From NCBI GenBank assembly GCA_019359715.1, contig JAHHGS010000110.1:1-39852 (forward strand): 39,852 nucleotides of DNA, written 5' to 3'. Of this stretch, positions 15,777 through 24,643 are shown piece by piece; position 1 is the stretch's first letter, and every line of letters starts with the position of its first letter. The position numbers and the translations under genes were made by a program. The stretch is from Aphanocapsa sp. GSE-SYN-MK-11-07L (GTDB taxonomy: Bacteria > Cyanobacteriota > Cyanobacteriia > Thermosynechococcales > Thermosynechococcaceae). The notes below the pieces were generated by a model. The model made no database searches. It was not told where the DNA came from and saw nothing but the letters and a program-made list of their open reading frames with translations.

Positions 15777-17015
15777 ATGAGACTGCTAGTTTATTCTCAC
15801 GATGCGTATGGTCTCGGTAATATTCGGAGGATGCTAGCCATTTGCGAAAGCCTCCTGAAAGATATTCCTGGACTTTCAATCTTATTGTTGTCAGGGTCTC
15901 CAATGGTGCAAAGCTTTCGGCTCCCAAAAGGGCTGGATTACATCAAACTACCCTGCCTGAATCGCGGTGAAACAGGTAATATTGCAACTAAGTATTTGCA
16001 GACCGACAGTGATCAAATTATTCAACTGCGCTCAGATTTAATTCTTTCCGCCGCCGTCCACTTCAAACCAGATTTGTTCTTGGTTGACAAAAAGCCGTTT
16101 GGACTGCAAAACGAAATTAAAAAGACGGTCAAATACCTGCGGTCTTGGTGTCCCAAAACCAAGATTGTGCTACTACTGCGCGATATTCTGGATGCCCCGG
16201 CCAAAACCATGGCCGAGTGGCAGAAAACGGGCTTTCATGCCGCCGTTGAGAAGTATTACGACCAGTTACTCGTTGTTGGTAGCCCGGAAGTATTTGACTT
16301 TGTTCAGGAGTATCGACTGCCGCCTGCGATCGCTAACAAAGTAAAATTCTGCGGTTACATGGGTCGCCCCCAGGGACGGCAGGATCGGAGTGCGATTCGG
16401 CAGGAACTGCAAGTCTTACCAGAAGAGCGGTTAGTTGTGGTAACACCAGGCGGTGGCGAAGATGGATACCCAATGATTCATAACTATCTGCTGGGGCTAA
16501 AATTACTACCTGCCAATCACAACATTAAAAGCCTGATCATTTCTGGCCCAGAAATGTCAGTAGCAGAACGAGAAAAGCTGTCTGAGATGGCTGAGCAATA
16601 TCCCCATGTCCAAATGGTTGAGTTTACAGATGACTTGATCAGCTATCTGGCAGCAGCAGATACGATCGTTTCAATGGGTGGATATAACACGATTTGCGAA
16701 ATCCTCTCCGCTCAAAAGCCGGCTGTTGTGATCCCACGGGTGAGACCTTCCCAGGAGCAGTTAGTGCGGGCTGAAAAAATGACGCAGCTAGGGCTGTTCA
16801 AAGCCGTTCATCCCGATCAACTTAATCCTGATTCTTTAATCCAGACGCTTCTGCAACAACTCAGCAATCAACGGGGCACAATGGCTGCCATCAAGCAGCT
16901 TAATTTGGATGCGCTGCCTCAAATTACCTGCCAGATCTACGATCTTGTGAATCAGACGCTGCCGTTCAAGCCAGCCCTTAAATCTGAACTAGTGCCGATG
17001 GCGATCGCGGCTTAA
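15777..17015 (+). CDS. MurG-like glycosyltransferase (COG4671 type), paralog 1
   Basis: A 412-residue GT-B fold protein. The N-terminal acceptor half opens with SHDAYGLGNIRRMLAICESL (cut to 20), the G-x-G-x-x-R loop seen in MurG-like enzymes. The C-terminal donor half has TPGGGEDGY and MGGYNTICEIL, with EQ further on (RPSQEQLVRAEKM), which in MurG bind the UDP-sugar. No signal peptide or membrane helix is seen, so it is cytosolic or peripheral. It is more diverged from the next two genes than they are from each other. Sugar and acceptor are unknown. The preceding 11-bp repeats suggest control by the OmpR-type regulator. Confidence 0.82.
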   Translation: MRLLVYSHDAYGLGNIRRMLAICESLLKDIPGLSILLLSGSPMVQSFRLPKGLDYIKLPCLNRGETGNIATKYLQTDSDQIIQLRSDLILSAAVHFKPDLFLVDKKPFGLQNEIKKTVKYLRSWCPKTKIVLLLRDILDAPAKTMAEWQKTGFHAAVEKYYDQLLVVGSPEVFDFVQEYRLPPAIANKVKFCGYMGRPQGRQDRSAIRQELQVLPEERLVVVTPGGGEDGYPMIHNYLLGLKLLPANHNIKSLIISGPEMSVAEREKLSEMAEQYPHVQMVEFTDDLISYLAAADTIVSMGGYNTICEILSAQKPAVVIPRVRPSQEQLVRAEKMTQLGLFKAVHPDQLNPDSLIQTLLQQLSNQRGTMAAIKQLNLDALPQITCQIYDLVNQTLPFKPALKSELVPMAIAA

Positions 17016-17059
17016 ATTGCTTTGGAAAATTGTGTGGCGATCGCCACACTTCAACCTTG

Positions 17060-17130
17060 GAGTCCCCCTAAACCCCCCTTCTAGGGGAGACTTTGAGCCT
17101 AACCCCCCTTCTTTAGGGGGGTTGGAAAGG
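17060..17130. repeat. Palindromic GGGGG/CCCCC intergenic repeat
   Basis: Runs of the form TCCCCCTAAACCCCCC, AGGGGAGACTTTGA and CTTTAGGGGGGTT form an imperfect palindrome between two glycosyltransferase genes. The same class of sequence occurs at 21221-21470. Such small repeats are scattered in many cyanobacterial genomes and may fold in RNA. No gene is present in the 216-base spacer. Confidence 0.6.
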
Positions 17131-17231
17131 ATTAAGCCGAGCACCAAGATACTAACTTTTCATACGGGCATTCTGGGCTAAACATCCTTTGCAGCAAGCT
17201 TTAGGAGCCTTAATTTGGAGGATTAATAAAT

Positions 17232-18470
17232 ATGCAAAAGATTTTGTTTTACTGTCAGAATTTACTTGGAATGGGGCACCTAGTTCGGACAACCGAAATT
17301 ATGCGCTCCCTGGTCAAGAACTTTCAGGTTTGCCTGATTGATGGTGGACAACTGGTAGAAGAATTTGAACTGCCGCCCGCCGTAGAAGTTATCCACTTAC
17401 CCGCTTTTCAGGTTGATGTTTTTGAGGGGCTGCAAGTCGGCAACCAGGTTAAAGCTGTGGATAGTGCGCTCAGCTTGGAAGAAGTTAAAGCCCTCCGCAA
17501 AGAAACGATTCTGCATACATTTGACAAGTTTCAGCCCGATTGTTTAATCACCGAGGGTTATCCCTTCAGTAAGAATAAGAGCCTGTCGTTCGAGATGGTG
17601 CCATTGTTAGAGCGAATCCAGCAAACAAAGCCTGAGACGAAAGTTGTCTGTAGCTTGCGAGATATCGTCATGGTCAAAGAATTTGGCGATCGCGATGCCG
17701 AAGAACACCGCCGCTGCCAATTCATGAATCAATACTATGACGCGCTGCTGGTTCATTCCGATCCGCAAATTCATCGTTTAGAAGACAATATATCAAGAGC
17801 TAATGAGTTAACCTGTCCCGTTTATTACACGGGCTATGTTGTCCAATCAGAGCCAGAACAGACTGAAATTAACGCTGAAGATGCAGCGGCACTGGCAAAC
17901 CCAGCCCCAATGATTTTGGTCAGCGTGGGCGGCGGGAAACTCGGCTATGACTTGCTCGAATGCGTGATCAAGGCTGCACCCATCCTGGAGTCTCAACTCC
18001 CCCATCATCTGCATATTTTTGCTGGGCCACTGATGCCAGATCAAAAATATCAGTTCTTTCAAGCCCTAGCGGCGGCGAAACCCAATCTTAGCCTGCGGCA
18101 ATATACTCCTCATTTACTGGCTTACATGGAAAAAGCAGCCCTTTCGATTAGCTTGGGAGGGTATAACACGACGATGAATATCCTATCTACGAGAGTGCGA
18201 TCGATCATCTACCCCTCCAATAAGGATCGGGAACAAGCGATTCGGGCTGAAAAGCTAGAGAAACTAGGCTTACTGACGATTCTTCATGCTGATGATTTAT
18301 ATCCTGAGCGCTTGACGGAGAAAATTTTTGCCGCTCTCAAGCAAGACTGCCATCGCCAAGTGGCAGAAAAGCTAGAGCTACAGGGCGCAGAGCAAACGGC
18401 AAGATTGTTGCAACAGTTACTCAACCCTCAGCTTGCAAGTAGTCCCCATCCAGAGGCAGTCGTCGCATGA
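17232..18470 (+). CDS. MurG-like glycosyltransferase (COG4671 type), paralog 2
   Basis: A 412-residue GT-B protein starting MQKILFYCQNLLGMGHLVRT, with the glycine loop LGMGHLVR at the acceptor side. The donor side has VSVGGGKLGYDLLE, SLGGYNTTMNIL, then EQAIRAEKLEKLGL, equivalent to the UDP-sugar motifs of MurG. A GGAGG ribosome site lies 8-12 bases before the ATG. The stop overlaps the next start as ATGA, so the two are co-translated. It is very similar to the next protein over its whole length, which marks a tandem duplication. The substrate is unknown. Confidence 0.83.
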   Translation: MQKILFYCQNLLGMGHLVRTTEIMRSLVKNFQVCLIDGGQLVEEFELPPAVEVIHLPAFQVDVFEGLQVGNQVKAVDSALSLEEVKALRKETILHTFDKFQPDCLITEGYPFSKNKSLSFEMVPLLERIQQTKPETKVVCSLRDIVMVKEFGDRDAEEHRRCQFMNQYYDALLVHSDPQIHRLEDNISRANELTCPVYYTGYVVQSEPEQTEINAEDAAALANPAPMILVSVGGGKLGYDLLECVIKAAPILESQLPHHLHIFAGPLMPDQKYQFFQALAAAKPNLSLRQYTPHLLAYMEKAALSISLGGYNTTMNILSTRVRSIIYPSNKDREQAIRAEKLEKLGLLTILHADDLYPERLTEKIFAALKQDCHRQVAEKLELQGAEQTARLLQQLLNPQLASSPHPEAVVA

Positions 18471-19738
18471 AAAAAATTTTATTTTACTGCCAATATCATT
18501 TAGGCATGGGGCATTTGGTGCGAAGTGTAGAAATCATTCGCGCCCTAGCTCAAGAGTTTGAAGTTTGTTTTGTCAAAGCAGGTACAGAGGTCACCGGGAT
18601 AGAACTTCCGGCTGCCGTTAAAGTAGTCACACTGCCCCTGCTGCTTTCAGAACAGAAGCAGCTCAAAGTTGCCGACCCAGCTCAAGATTTAGCAGAAATC
18701 AAGCAACTGCGGAAATCACAACTGCTCAAAACCTTTGCAGATTTTCAGCCAGATATCTTGATGATCGAAGGTTATCCGTTCAAGAAATTTCAGTTTGAGT
18801 TTGAAGCGATTCCGCTCTTGGAGCTGGCAAAATCGCCCCAGTCCAACACGCAAATTGTTTGTAGTCTGCGCGATATTGTGATGGCGCAGAATTATCAAGA
18901 TCGGGCTGAAGTGATCAACAAAACCTGCGATCGCCTCAATCGATACTTTGATCTGCTGCTGGTGCATTCTGACCCGGACTTCTATCCGCTTGAAGAAAGC
19001 TTTCCCGATATTCAAAACATTACTTGTCCAATTGTTTATAGCGGCTATGTTGCTCAAGCCTTGAGTGATACCCCAACCACTGCGGCGGATGATGCTGTCA
19101 GCTTTCAGCGCTCTGAACCAATGCTGCTGGTGAGTGTTGGCGGAGGACAGTTAGGGCATGATTTGTTAGAGGCTAGTATTGCCGCTGCCCCAATTCTGAA
19201 GGATTTGATCCCACATCATATTCATCTGTTTACTGGGCCATTCATCCCGGAAGCGAAGTTTTTGCAGCTTCAACAAGCTGCTTCTGATCAGCCCAATTTA
19301 ACTTTCAGAAAATACACGTCCCAATTGCTGAAGTTTATGCAACAGGCTGAGCTATCCATTAGTTTGGGCGGCTATAACACGACGATGAATATTCTGTCCA
19401 CAGGCGTGCGATCGCTGCTACTACCCTCCGATAAAGATTGGGAACAAAAGGTGAGAGCTGAAAAGCTGGAAAGGCTTGGATTTCTGCAATTACTGGCTCC
19501 AGAAGATGTGGAACCGCAGCGGCTTTGCCAGCGAATTGTTGCAGCTTTAACTGAGCAGAGATTTGTTCAACCTTCAGCCAAAATTGCCTTAAATGGGGCG
19601 GAGCAAACCGTTGCATTGTTGCAAGATTTCCTGGACAACAAAGTCCCGACTCCGGCTTTAAATCGGCTCAATCATTCTCAGCCACCGAGTCAGAAGCCGC
19701 GTCAATTCCAAAATCTGAGCATGGATCGGTTCGTTTGA
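18467..19738 (+). CDS. MurG-like glycosyltransferase (COG4671 type), paralog 3
   Basis: A 423-residue paralog of the preceding protein: MKKILFYCQYHLGMGHLVRS, VSVGGGQLGHDLLE, SLGGYNTTMNIL and EQKVRAEKLERLGF are at equivalent places. It has a C-terminal extension of about 25 polar residues ending in NLSMDRFV. It begins within the stop of paralog 2 (ATGA). Two similar enzymes in one coupled unit suggest consecutive transfers of like sugars or a heteromer; this is inference. It may have been taken for a polysaccharide enzyme, but no polymerase or flippase is near except the ABC exporter downstream. Confidence 0.83.
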   Translation: MKKILFYCQYHLGMGHLVRSVEIIRALAQEFEVCFVKAGTEVTGIELPAAVKVVTLPLLLSEQKQLKVADPAQDLAEIKQLRKSQLLKTFADFQPDILMIEGYPFKKFQFEFEAIPLLELAKSPQSNTQIVCSLRDIVMAQNYQDRAEVINKTCDRLNRYFDLLLVHSDPDFYPLEESFPDIQNITCPIVYSGYVAQALSDTPTTAADDAVSFQRSEPMLLVSVGGGQLGHDLLEASIAAAPILKDLIPHHIHLFTGPFIPEAKFLQLQQAASDQPNLTFRKYTSQLLKFMQQAELSISLGGYNTTMNILSTGVRSLLLPSDKDWEQKVRAEKLERLGFLQLLAPEDVEPQRLCQRIVAALTEQRFVQPSAKIALNGAEQTVALLQDFLDNKVPTPALNRLNHSQPPSQKPRQFQNLSMDRFV

Positions 19739-19809
19739 GCAAGCCCTCAATGGCTCAGAGGCTGTTGCGATCGCTCAATCTAATCAGTCCAACCTTGATG
19801 AGAATCGTC

Positions 19810-19824
19810 TCATCGAACTTTCAT
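19810..19824. promoter_or_regulatory. Two TCAT half-sites at 11-bp spacing
   Basis: TCAT at 19810 and again at 19821 (TCTCATCGAACTTTCAT) repeats the spacing and half-site of the array at 15704-15729. It lies 190-205 bases before the GT2-type gene in a 276-base spacer otherwise without features. It is a candidate second target of the OmpR-type regulator. Confidence 0.35.
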
Positions 19825-20014
19825 GAAGCACTTAAACCTGCTTGCAATACTAATCTTAATCGCTGGTAAAACTAGCAACGCTTTGCCAAAAGCTTGATTG
19901 AAACCCCTGAAAACAGCTATTCAAGACCTGCCGTTTTCTAGAAGATTCAAAGCTAATCTGATTCGCAAATGACTAACAAATTACTGAATCGTATTTTGAA
20001 CTAAGGAGTTCATC

Positions 20015-21163
20015 ATGACCAACCAACTTGCACCACTAGAACACAACTCACTGCCTCAACCGTCTGATGCCGAGTCACCAATGGTAACAATTGTTGTTGT
20101 GCCCAGAGAGCGGTTCAGCTACAGCCAACAGTCTTTGGAAAGTGTCTACAGCGAAACAGATGACTATCCGTTCGAGCTGGTTTATGTTGATGGCGGCTCT
20201 TCGCCAACCACCAAGCGCTACTTAGAAGAGCAATCCCAGTTAAGGGGATTCAAGCTGATTCGGACTGAACATTACCTCTCGCCCAACCGGGCCAGAAACC
20301 TCGGCATCCAAGCCGCCAGCGGCAAATACATTGTCTTCGTTGACAATGATGTGTTAGTCATGCGGGGCTGGTTACAAAAGCTGGTTGAGTGTGCTGAAGA
20401 AACTGGGGCAACTGTCGTCGGTACACTAACCTGCATCGATAGTCCCGTGCATGAGGTGGTTCATAATGGTGGCGGTGAAACCCACATTGAAATCCATGCT
20501 GAAGGCAATAAAATTGCGCGCTACGCGATTCAAAAAAGCTATCTGGAAGGTAAGCGCGTTTCTAAAATTCCCGACCAATTGACCCGCGTCCAGTGTGAAT
20601 TCGTGGAATTCCACACCGCCCTCGTTCGGAAAGCCTTTTTTGATCAGTATGGCTTACTGGATGAAGGATTACTGAGCACGCGAGAGCATATTGATCTCTG
20701 CTTGAGTGCAGCTAAAGTCGGCGGTACGGTCTACTGCGAACGGCAAAGCATTGTTACCTATATGACCGGCGCAGAATTTGATTGGTATGACTACACCTAC
20801 TTTGCCCTGCGCTGGAGCGATGCTTGGGATTTGGCCAGCTTTGATCACTTCCGCCAAAAGTGGGATGTCGAAGAAGATTGGTACTTTGAGCGGCGCTATA
20901 ACCGCCTGGGTCGTCGTCGCTATCGGGCTTTGATGCGTCCAATCATCAGCCGCTTCCCGTTTAAGGAGCAGCGGAATTGGTTTGCCGATTCGTTACAGGA
21001 GGTTGAACGTCCCATCAATAATTTGATCAGCGATATCTACGCCCGCCAGCACGAGTATGCTCGCCACAGCTTAGGCTTACGGCGAGAGCAGAAATTGAAA
21101 CATGGCTTGAAGTTTGAGAAACCGGAAAGAAATCAGGAGATGGCTGAGTCAGCGACAAACTGA
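20015..21163 (+). CDS. Glycosyltransferase family 2-like protein
   Basis: A 382-residue GT-A fold protein. After a ~25-residue polar lead come VTIVVVPRERFSYSQQSLES (the Rossmann start), then ELVYVDGGSSPTTKRYL, LSPNRARNLGIQAASGKYI in part, and VFVDNDVLVM with the metal-binding DxD-like Asp residues. The C-terminal ~130 residues are rich in Arg, Trp and Tyr and not recognised. No membrane helices are seen. A strong AAGGAG lies 7-12 bases before the ATG. It sits between the MurG-like genes and the exporter. The sugar donor and acceptor are unknown. Confidence 0.85.
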   Translation: MTNQLAPLEHNSLPQPSDAESPMVTIVVVPRERFSYSQQSLESVYSETDDYPFELVYVDGGSSPTTKRYLEEQSQLRGFKLIRTEHYLSPNRARNLGIQAASGKYIVFVDNDVLVMRGWLQKLVECAEETGATVVGTLTCIDSPVHEVVHNGGGETHIEIHAEGNKIARYAIQKSYLEGKRVSKIPDQLTRVQCEFVEFHTALVRKAFFDQYGLLDEGLLSTREHIDLCLSAAKVGGTVYCERQSIVTYMTGAEFDWYDYTYFALRWSDAWDLASFDHFRQKWDVEEDWYFERRYNRLGRRRYRALMRPIISRFPFKEQRNWFADSLQEVERPINNLISDIYARQHEYARHSLGLRREQKLKHGLKFEKPERNQEMAESATN

Positions 21164-21220
21164 GCACTCCGTTAAAAGGATGTTTTAAAGGTCAAATTTG
21201 ATCTGCCTGAAAATCTTTGA

Positions 21221-21470
21221 TCCCCCTAAATCCCCCTTAAAAAGGGGGACTTTGAAACCCCTTCCCCCCTTTTTAAGGCTACCTTGTTCACACATCTCTG
21301 AATCAACCTCAAAATGCTGGATTTAGCCCCCCCATTCTGGGGGACTTTGAAGATTCCTATTCCCCCCAGAATGGGGGGATTTAGAGGGCGAAGAAAACGC
21401 AAACGCAGTCGGACTCGACTTGTGTGTACAAGGTAGCCTTTTTAAGGGGGTTGGGGGGATCTTCAAGATG
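21221..21470. repeat. Nested palindromic repeat (MITE-like)
   Basis: The 353-base spacer 21164-21516 is mostly this structure. The outer arms are C/G-run repeats (CCCCTAAATCCCCC and its complement near 21445-21465). Inside them, 20-base arms at 21275-21294 and 21421-21440 are inverted repeats containing ACCTTGT(T/A)CACACA. Inside these lies another palindrome around CCCCCATTCTGGGGG (about 21330-21380). It looks like one small repeat inserted into another. The longest open frame of the ABC gene enters it, but that part is not coding-like. Confidence 0.65.
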
Positions 21471-21516
21471 GCAACGTAGCCCTAAAGCGTTGGTTAGCGT
21501 AGTAACAAACAATTCG

Positions 21517-23373
21517 ATGAAAGATGAAAAAGATATTAAGGCTCTGCTGCCAGGAATCAGACGGATTCTGACCAAGTTCTGGCCGCAAATTCGCCAACGC
21601 AGACTCTTGATTTCAGGATCACTGCTGGCACTCTTAATTGAAACAGCTTTAAAGCTGTTGGAACCTTGGCCACTCAAATATGTTTTTGACTACATCATTA
21701 TTCCGCAATCAAACTCAAGCCGTCCCAGCTCTGGTTTGCTGAGCGGCGTCAGCCCAATGATGATTTTGACCGGGGCAGCCCTGGCCATTGTCGCGATCGC
21801 CCTCCTGCGGAGCATTTTTGCCTACCTGAGCATCTATGGCATGTCCTTGGCGGCGATTCAAGTCTTAGCCGAGGTGCGAAGCAACCTCTATGGTCATCTG
21901 CAACGTCTTTCTCTCTCCTTTCACAACCAGTTTAGAAGCGGTGATTTAATTACCCGCGTGATCACCGATATTGAGAAGCTGCGCACGGTCACGATTAAAG
22001 CGGCGCTCCCCCTGTTGACCAATCTGATTGCAGTCGTCGGCATGGTCGGGGTGATGTTTTGGATTAACTGGGAGCTAGCTCTGATTGTCAGCGCTGTTTT
22101 TCCCTTGTTTGTGCTTGCTTCCTCTAATTTACTCGGCCGGATTCGGGATTTTGCCCGCCAGCATCGCAAGACCGAAGGCGCGATCGCCAACACCACCAGC
22201 GAAACGATTGGCGCAATCAAAATTGTCCAGGCTTTATTTCTGCACAATCTGTTTGAGCGGACGTTTTCGGAGCAGAACAACCAAAGCCTAAACGAAGGTG
22301 CAGAGTCGATGAAGCTCTCGACCCTGCTAGAAGGAACCGTCCAGGTGCTGATGGCGATCGCGATCGCCATGGTGCTGTGGCGCGGGTCGCAGGTGGTGCT
22401 GCAAGAGGGAATCACAGCCGGAGAGCTACTGGTTTTCATCAACTACCTAAAGGCCGCCTTTGAACCCGTGCGTGACCTGACCAAGCATTTTGGGCAAATT
22501 GCCAAAGCCACTGCCTCCGGGGAACGGGTGATTGACCTCTTAGACTACGAACCGAATGTGCAGAATCTGCCGGGAGCGAGGCCAGCCCATCCGTTTTTTG
22601 GGGCAGTCAGGTTTGAAAATGTCTCGTTTAGTTACGGGTCAGAGCGGGAGATCTTAAAAGATATCAACTTAGTGGTCGAACCGGGGCAACAAATCGCTGT
22701 GGTTGGGCCTTCTGGCAGTGGCAAGTCAACCTTGGCCAGCTTGATTCTGCGTCTGTATGACCCAACCGTCGGTCGGATTTTAATTGATGGTCAAGATATT
22801 CGGGAATACAAGCTGAAATCCCTGCGGCAACAAATTAGCGTTGTGATGCAAGACAGCGTTTTGTTTGCGGTCAGCATCCGCGAAAACATTACCTACGGGA
22901 AGTTGGGAGCCAGCGATCGCGAGGTGGAACAGGCGGCTCAGATTGCCAACGCCCACGACTTTATTATGGATTTGCCCCAAGGCTACGACACCATCTTGGG
23001 GGAACGTGGCGGCAAGCTTTCTGGCGGACAACGCCAGCGGATTGCGATTGCTCGGTCTGCGATCCGGCGATCGCCGATTGTGATTTTAGATGAGCCGACG
23101 ACTGGCCTCGATAGCGCCAGCGAACGGTCAGTCAACGATGCCCTCAAGCGGTTAACCCGGGGCTGTACCACCTTCACGATTTCTCACAACCTAAAAGCCG
23201 TTGCAGAGGCTGACCAGATTCTCTTTGTCGAGCAAGGCAGCATCCGAGAGCGCGGCACTCACCAAGAACTGATCCAGTTGGGCAAACGATACGCCGCTCT
23301 TTATCAGTTACAAAACCCGATCCAATCTAATAGAAGTGATCTTCAGGGAGGACAATATGCCTTGGAAGTTTAA
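21517..23373 (+). CDS. ABC exporter, fused membrane and ATPase domains (MsbA/HepA-like)
   Basis: A 618-residue half-transporter. Six transmembrane segments are at about residues 20-310, followed by the nucleotide-binding domain. Walker A is GPSGSGKST (from ~397), the Q-loop region SVVMQDSVLF, the signature LSGGQRQR, Walker B IVILDEPTTGLD and the switch His in TISHNLK. An open frame extends 31 codons upstream into the palindromic repeat; ATG at 21517 (MKDEKD) gives the usual N-terminus. It probably works as a homodimer exporting a lipid-linked or free glycoconjugate made by the neighbouring transferases, by analogy with HepA and MsbA. It overlaps the phosphatase start by 17 bases. Confidence 0.9.
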   Translation: MKDEKDIKALLPGIRRILTKFWPQIRQRRLLISGSLLALLIETALKLLEPWPLKYVFDYIIIPQSNSSRPSSGLLSGVSPMMILTGAALAIVAIALLRSIFAYLSIYGMSLAAIQVLAEVRSNLYGHLQRLSLSFHNQFRSGDLITRVITDIEKLRTVTIKAALPLLTNLIAVVGMVGVMFWINWELALIVSAVFPLFVLASSNLLGRIRDFARQHRKTEGAIANTTSETIGAIKIVQALFLHNLFERTFSEQNNQSLNEGAESMKLSTLLEGTVQVLMAIAIAMVLWRGSQVVLQEGITAGELLVFINYLKAAFEPVRDLTKHFGQIAKATASGERVIDLLDYEPNVQNLPGARPAHPFFGAVRFENVSFSYGSEREILKDINLVVEPGQQIAVVGPSGSGKSTLASLILRLYDPTVGRILIDGQDIREYKLKSLRQQISVVMQDSVLFAVSIRENITYGKLGASDREVEQAAQIANAHDFIMDLPQGYDTILGERGGKLSGGQRQRIAIARSAIRRSPIVILDEPTTGLDSASERSVNDALKRLTRGCTTFTISHNLKAVAEADQILFVEQGSIRERGTHQELIQLGKRYAALYQLQNPIQSNRSDLQGGQYALEV

Positions 23374-24571
23374 TCAAATCCTGCCAGAATTGCCGCCCCA
23401 GTCTCTCGATACCCGTGTGATTTTAGTCCGGCATGGAGAGAGCACCTTCAATGCTCAAGCTCAGTATCAGGGCAGCAGTGACGAGTCGGTTTTAACGGAA
23501 TCTGGTCGTCAGGCAGCTCAGCAGACGGGAAACTTTTTCGGTGAATTACAGATTGATGCCCTTTACACTAGCTCGCTCAAACGAGCAAAGGAAACGGCAA
23601 GTCAGATCCTCGGTGCCATGTTTCCAACGGTTCCACATCTGCCGCCCAATCAAGTGTATGTAACGAGCCAATTGCGAGAAATTGATTTACCGGCTTGGCA
23701 AGGATTGGCGCACAAATTTGTGCAGGAAAATTTTCCGGCCGACTATTGCTGCTGGAAACAACGTCCGCACGAGTTTGAGATGATGTCTCCAGAAGGGATT
23801 TGCTTTCCAGTTCTGGATCTGTACGATCGGGCACAACAGTTTTGGCAAACAGTTATATCCAGGCATATTGGACAAACAGTATTAATTGTCAGCCACGCTG
23901 GCATGAATCGAGCCTTGATCAGCACTGCTTTAGGCCTCTCACCTGCCTATTACCATGCGTTGCAACAATCAAATTGTGGGGTCAGTGCTCTGAAGTTCTC
24001 TCAGGGAGACTGGCAGAAGGCTCAACTCGAAGCTTTGAATCTAACCATGCATTTGGGAGCCAACTTACCGCAGCCAAAAGGGGGAGACCGAGGGGTACGG
24101 CTCTTACTCCTGCCCTCAACCATCTGGGCAAATCAAGTTCAGCCGGTGACTGATTTCTTGGCAGATGTGCCGATTCAATTGAGCCTATCTGGAGCCTGCC
24201 TAGATGCATCAGCGATCGCCGAGCAAATCCTCCAGCCCCATCCGGAAGCGGTTCATTTGCAGGTTTTACGGGAGGATTTTTCAGAACTGTGGCAGCAGGC
24301 GATCATGGCTCGTCAAGTCGAGAATGATCCTTGCGATCGCTTAATGACCGGGCTAGTAATCGCGCCGGAGCATTCCTTGCGACACTTAATTGGCAGAGTA
24401 GTCGGACTGGAAGCCAGCCAGCTTGACTCACTGCAACTACAACCTGGAACAATCAGCATTCTTCACTATGCGGCGGCAGAGATCACACCAATACTCCAAA
24501 CCATGAATTTGGCACCAAGTCAGCTTGCCGGGTCTTTAGGCTTATCTTTGGCAGAAGTTGCTGTGGTCTGA
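23357..24571 (+). CDS. Two-domain histidine phosphatase (phosphoglycerate mutase-like)
   Basis: A 404-residue protein. The N-terminal domain (about 18-215) is an active-looking histidine phosphatase: VRHGESTFNAQ with His26, SSLKRAKETA with the phosphate-binding Arg, EIDLPAWQG with the catalytic Glu, and LIVSHAGMNR with the second His. Cyanobacterial two-domain relatives have a second RHGE motif after the LNLTMHLG-type linker. Here the equivalent place reads VRLLLLPSTIW, so the second domain lacks the catalytic His. GGGAGG precedes the ATG by six bases, supporting this start over an in-frame codon at 23336. A role in removing phosphate from a sugar intermediate is possible but inferred. Confidence 0.83.
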   Translation: MPWKFNQILPELPPQSLDTRVILVRHGESTFNAQAQYQGSSDESVLTESGRQAAQQTGNFFGELQIDALYTSSLKRAKETASQILGAMFPTVPHLPPNQVYVTSQLREIDLPAWQGLAHKFVQENFPADYCCWKQRPHEFEMMSPEGICFPVLDLYDRAQQFWQTVISRHIGQTVLIVSHAGMNRALISTALGLSPAYYHALQQSNCGVSALKFSQGDWQKAQLEALNLTMHLGANLPQPKGGDRGVRLLLLPSTIWANQVQPVTDFLADVPIQLSLSGACLDASAIAEQILQPHPEAVHLQVLREDFSELWQQAIMARQVENDPCDRLMTGLVIAPEHSLRHLIGRVVGLEASQLDSLQLQPGTISILHYAAAEITPILQTMNLAPSQLAGSLGLSLAEVAVV

Positions 24572-24643
24572 GAAAAGTCTCTACTCACCCAGCTTGAATC
24601 AGCAACGTTAATTTTTCAATCAATTCACACAGGGAGATTATCC

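Noticed and set aside
21424-21516. Upstream 31 codons of the ABC exporter frame
   Set aside because: They are made of the palindromic repeat (TACAAGGTAGCC and G-runs), and homology to exporters starts after ATG at 21517.
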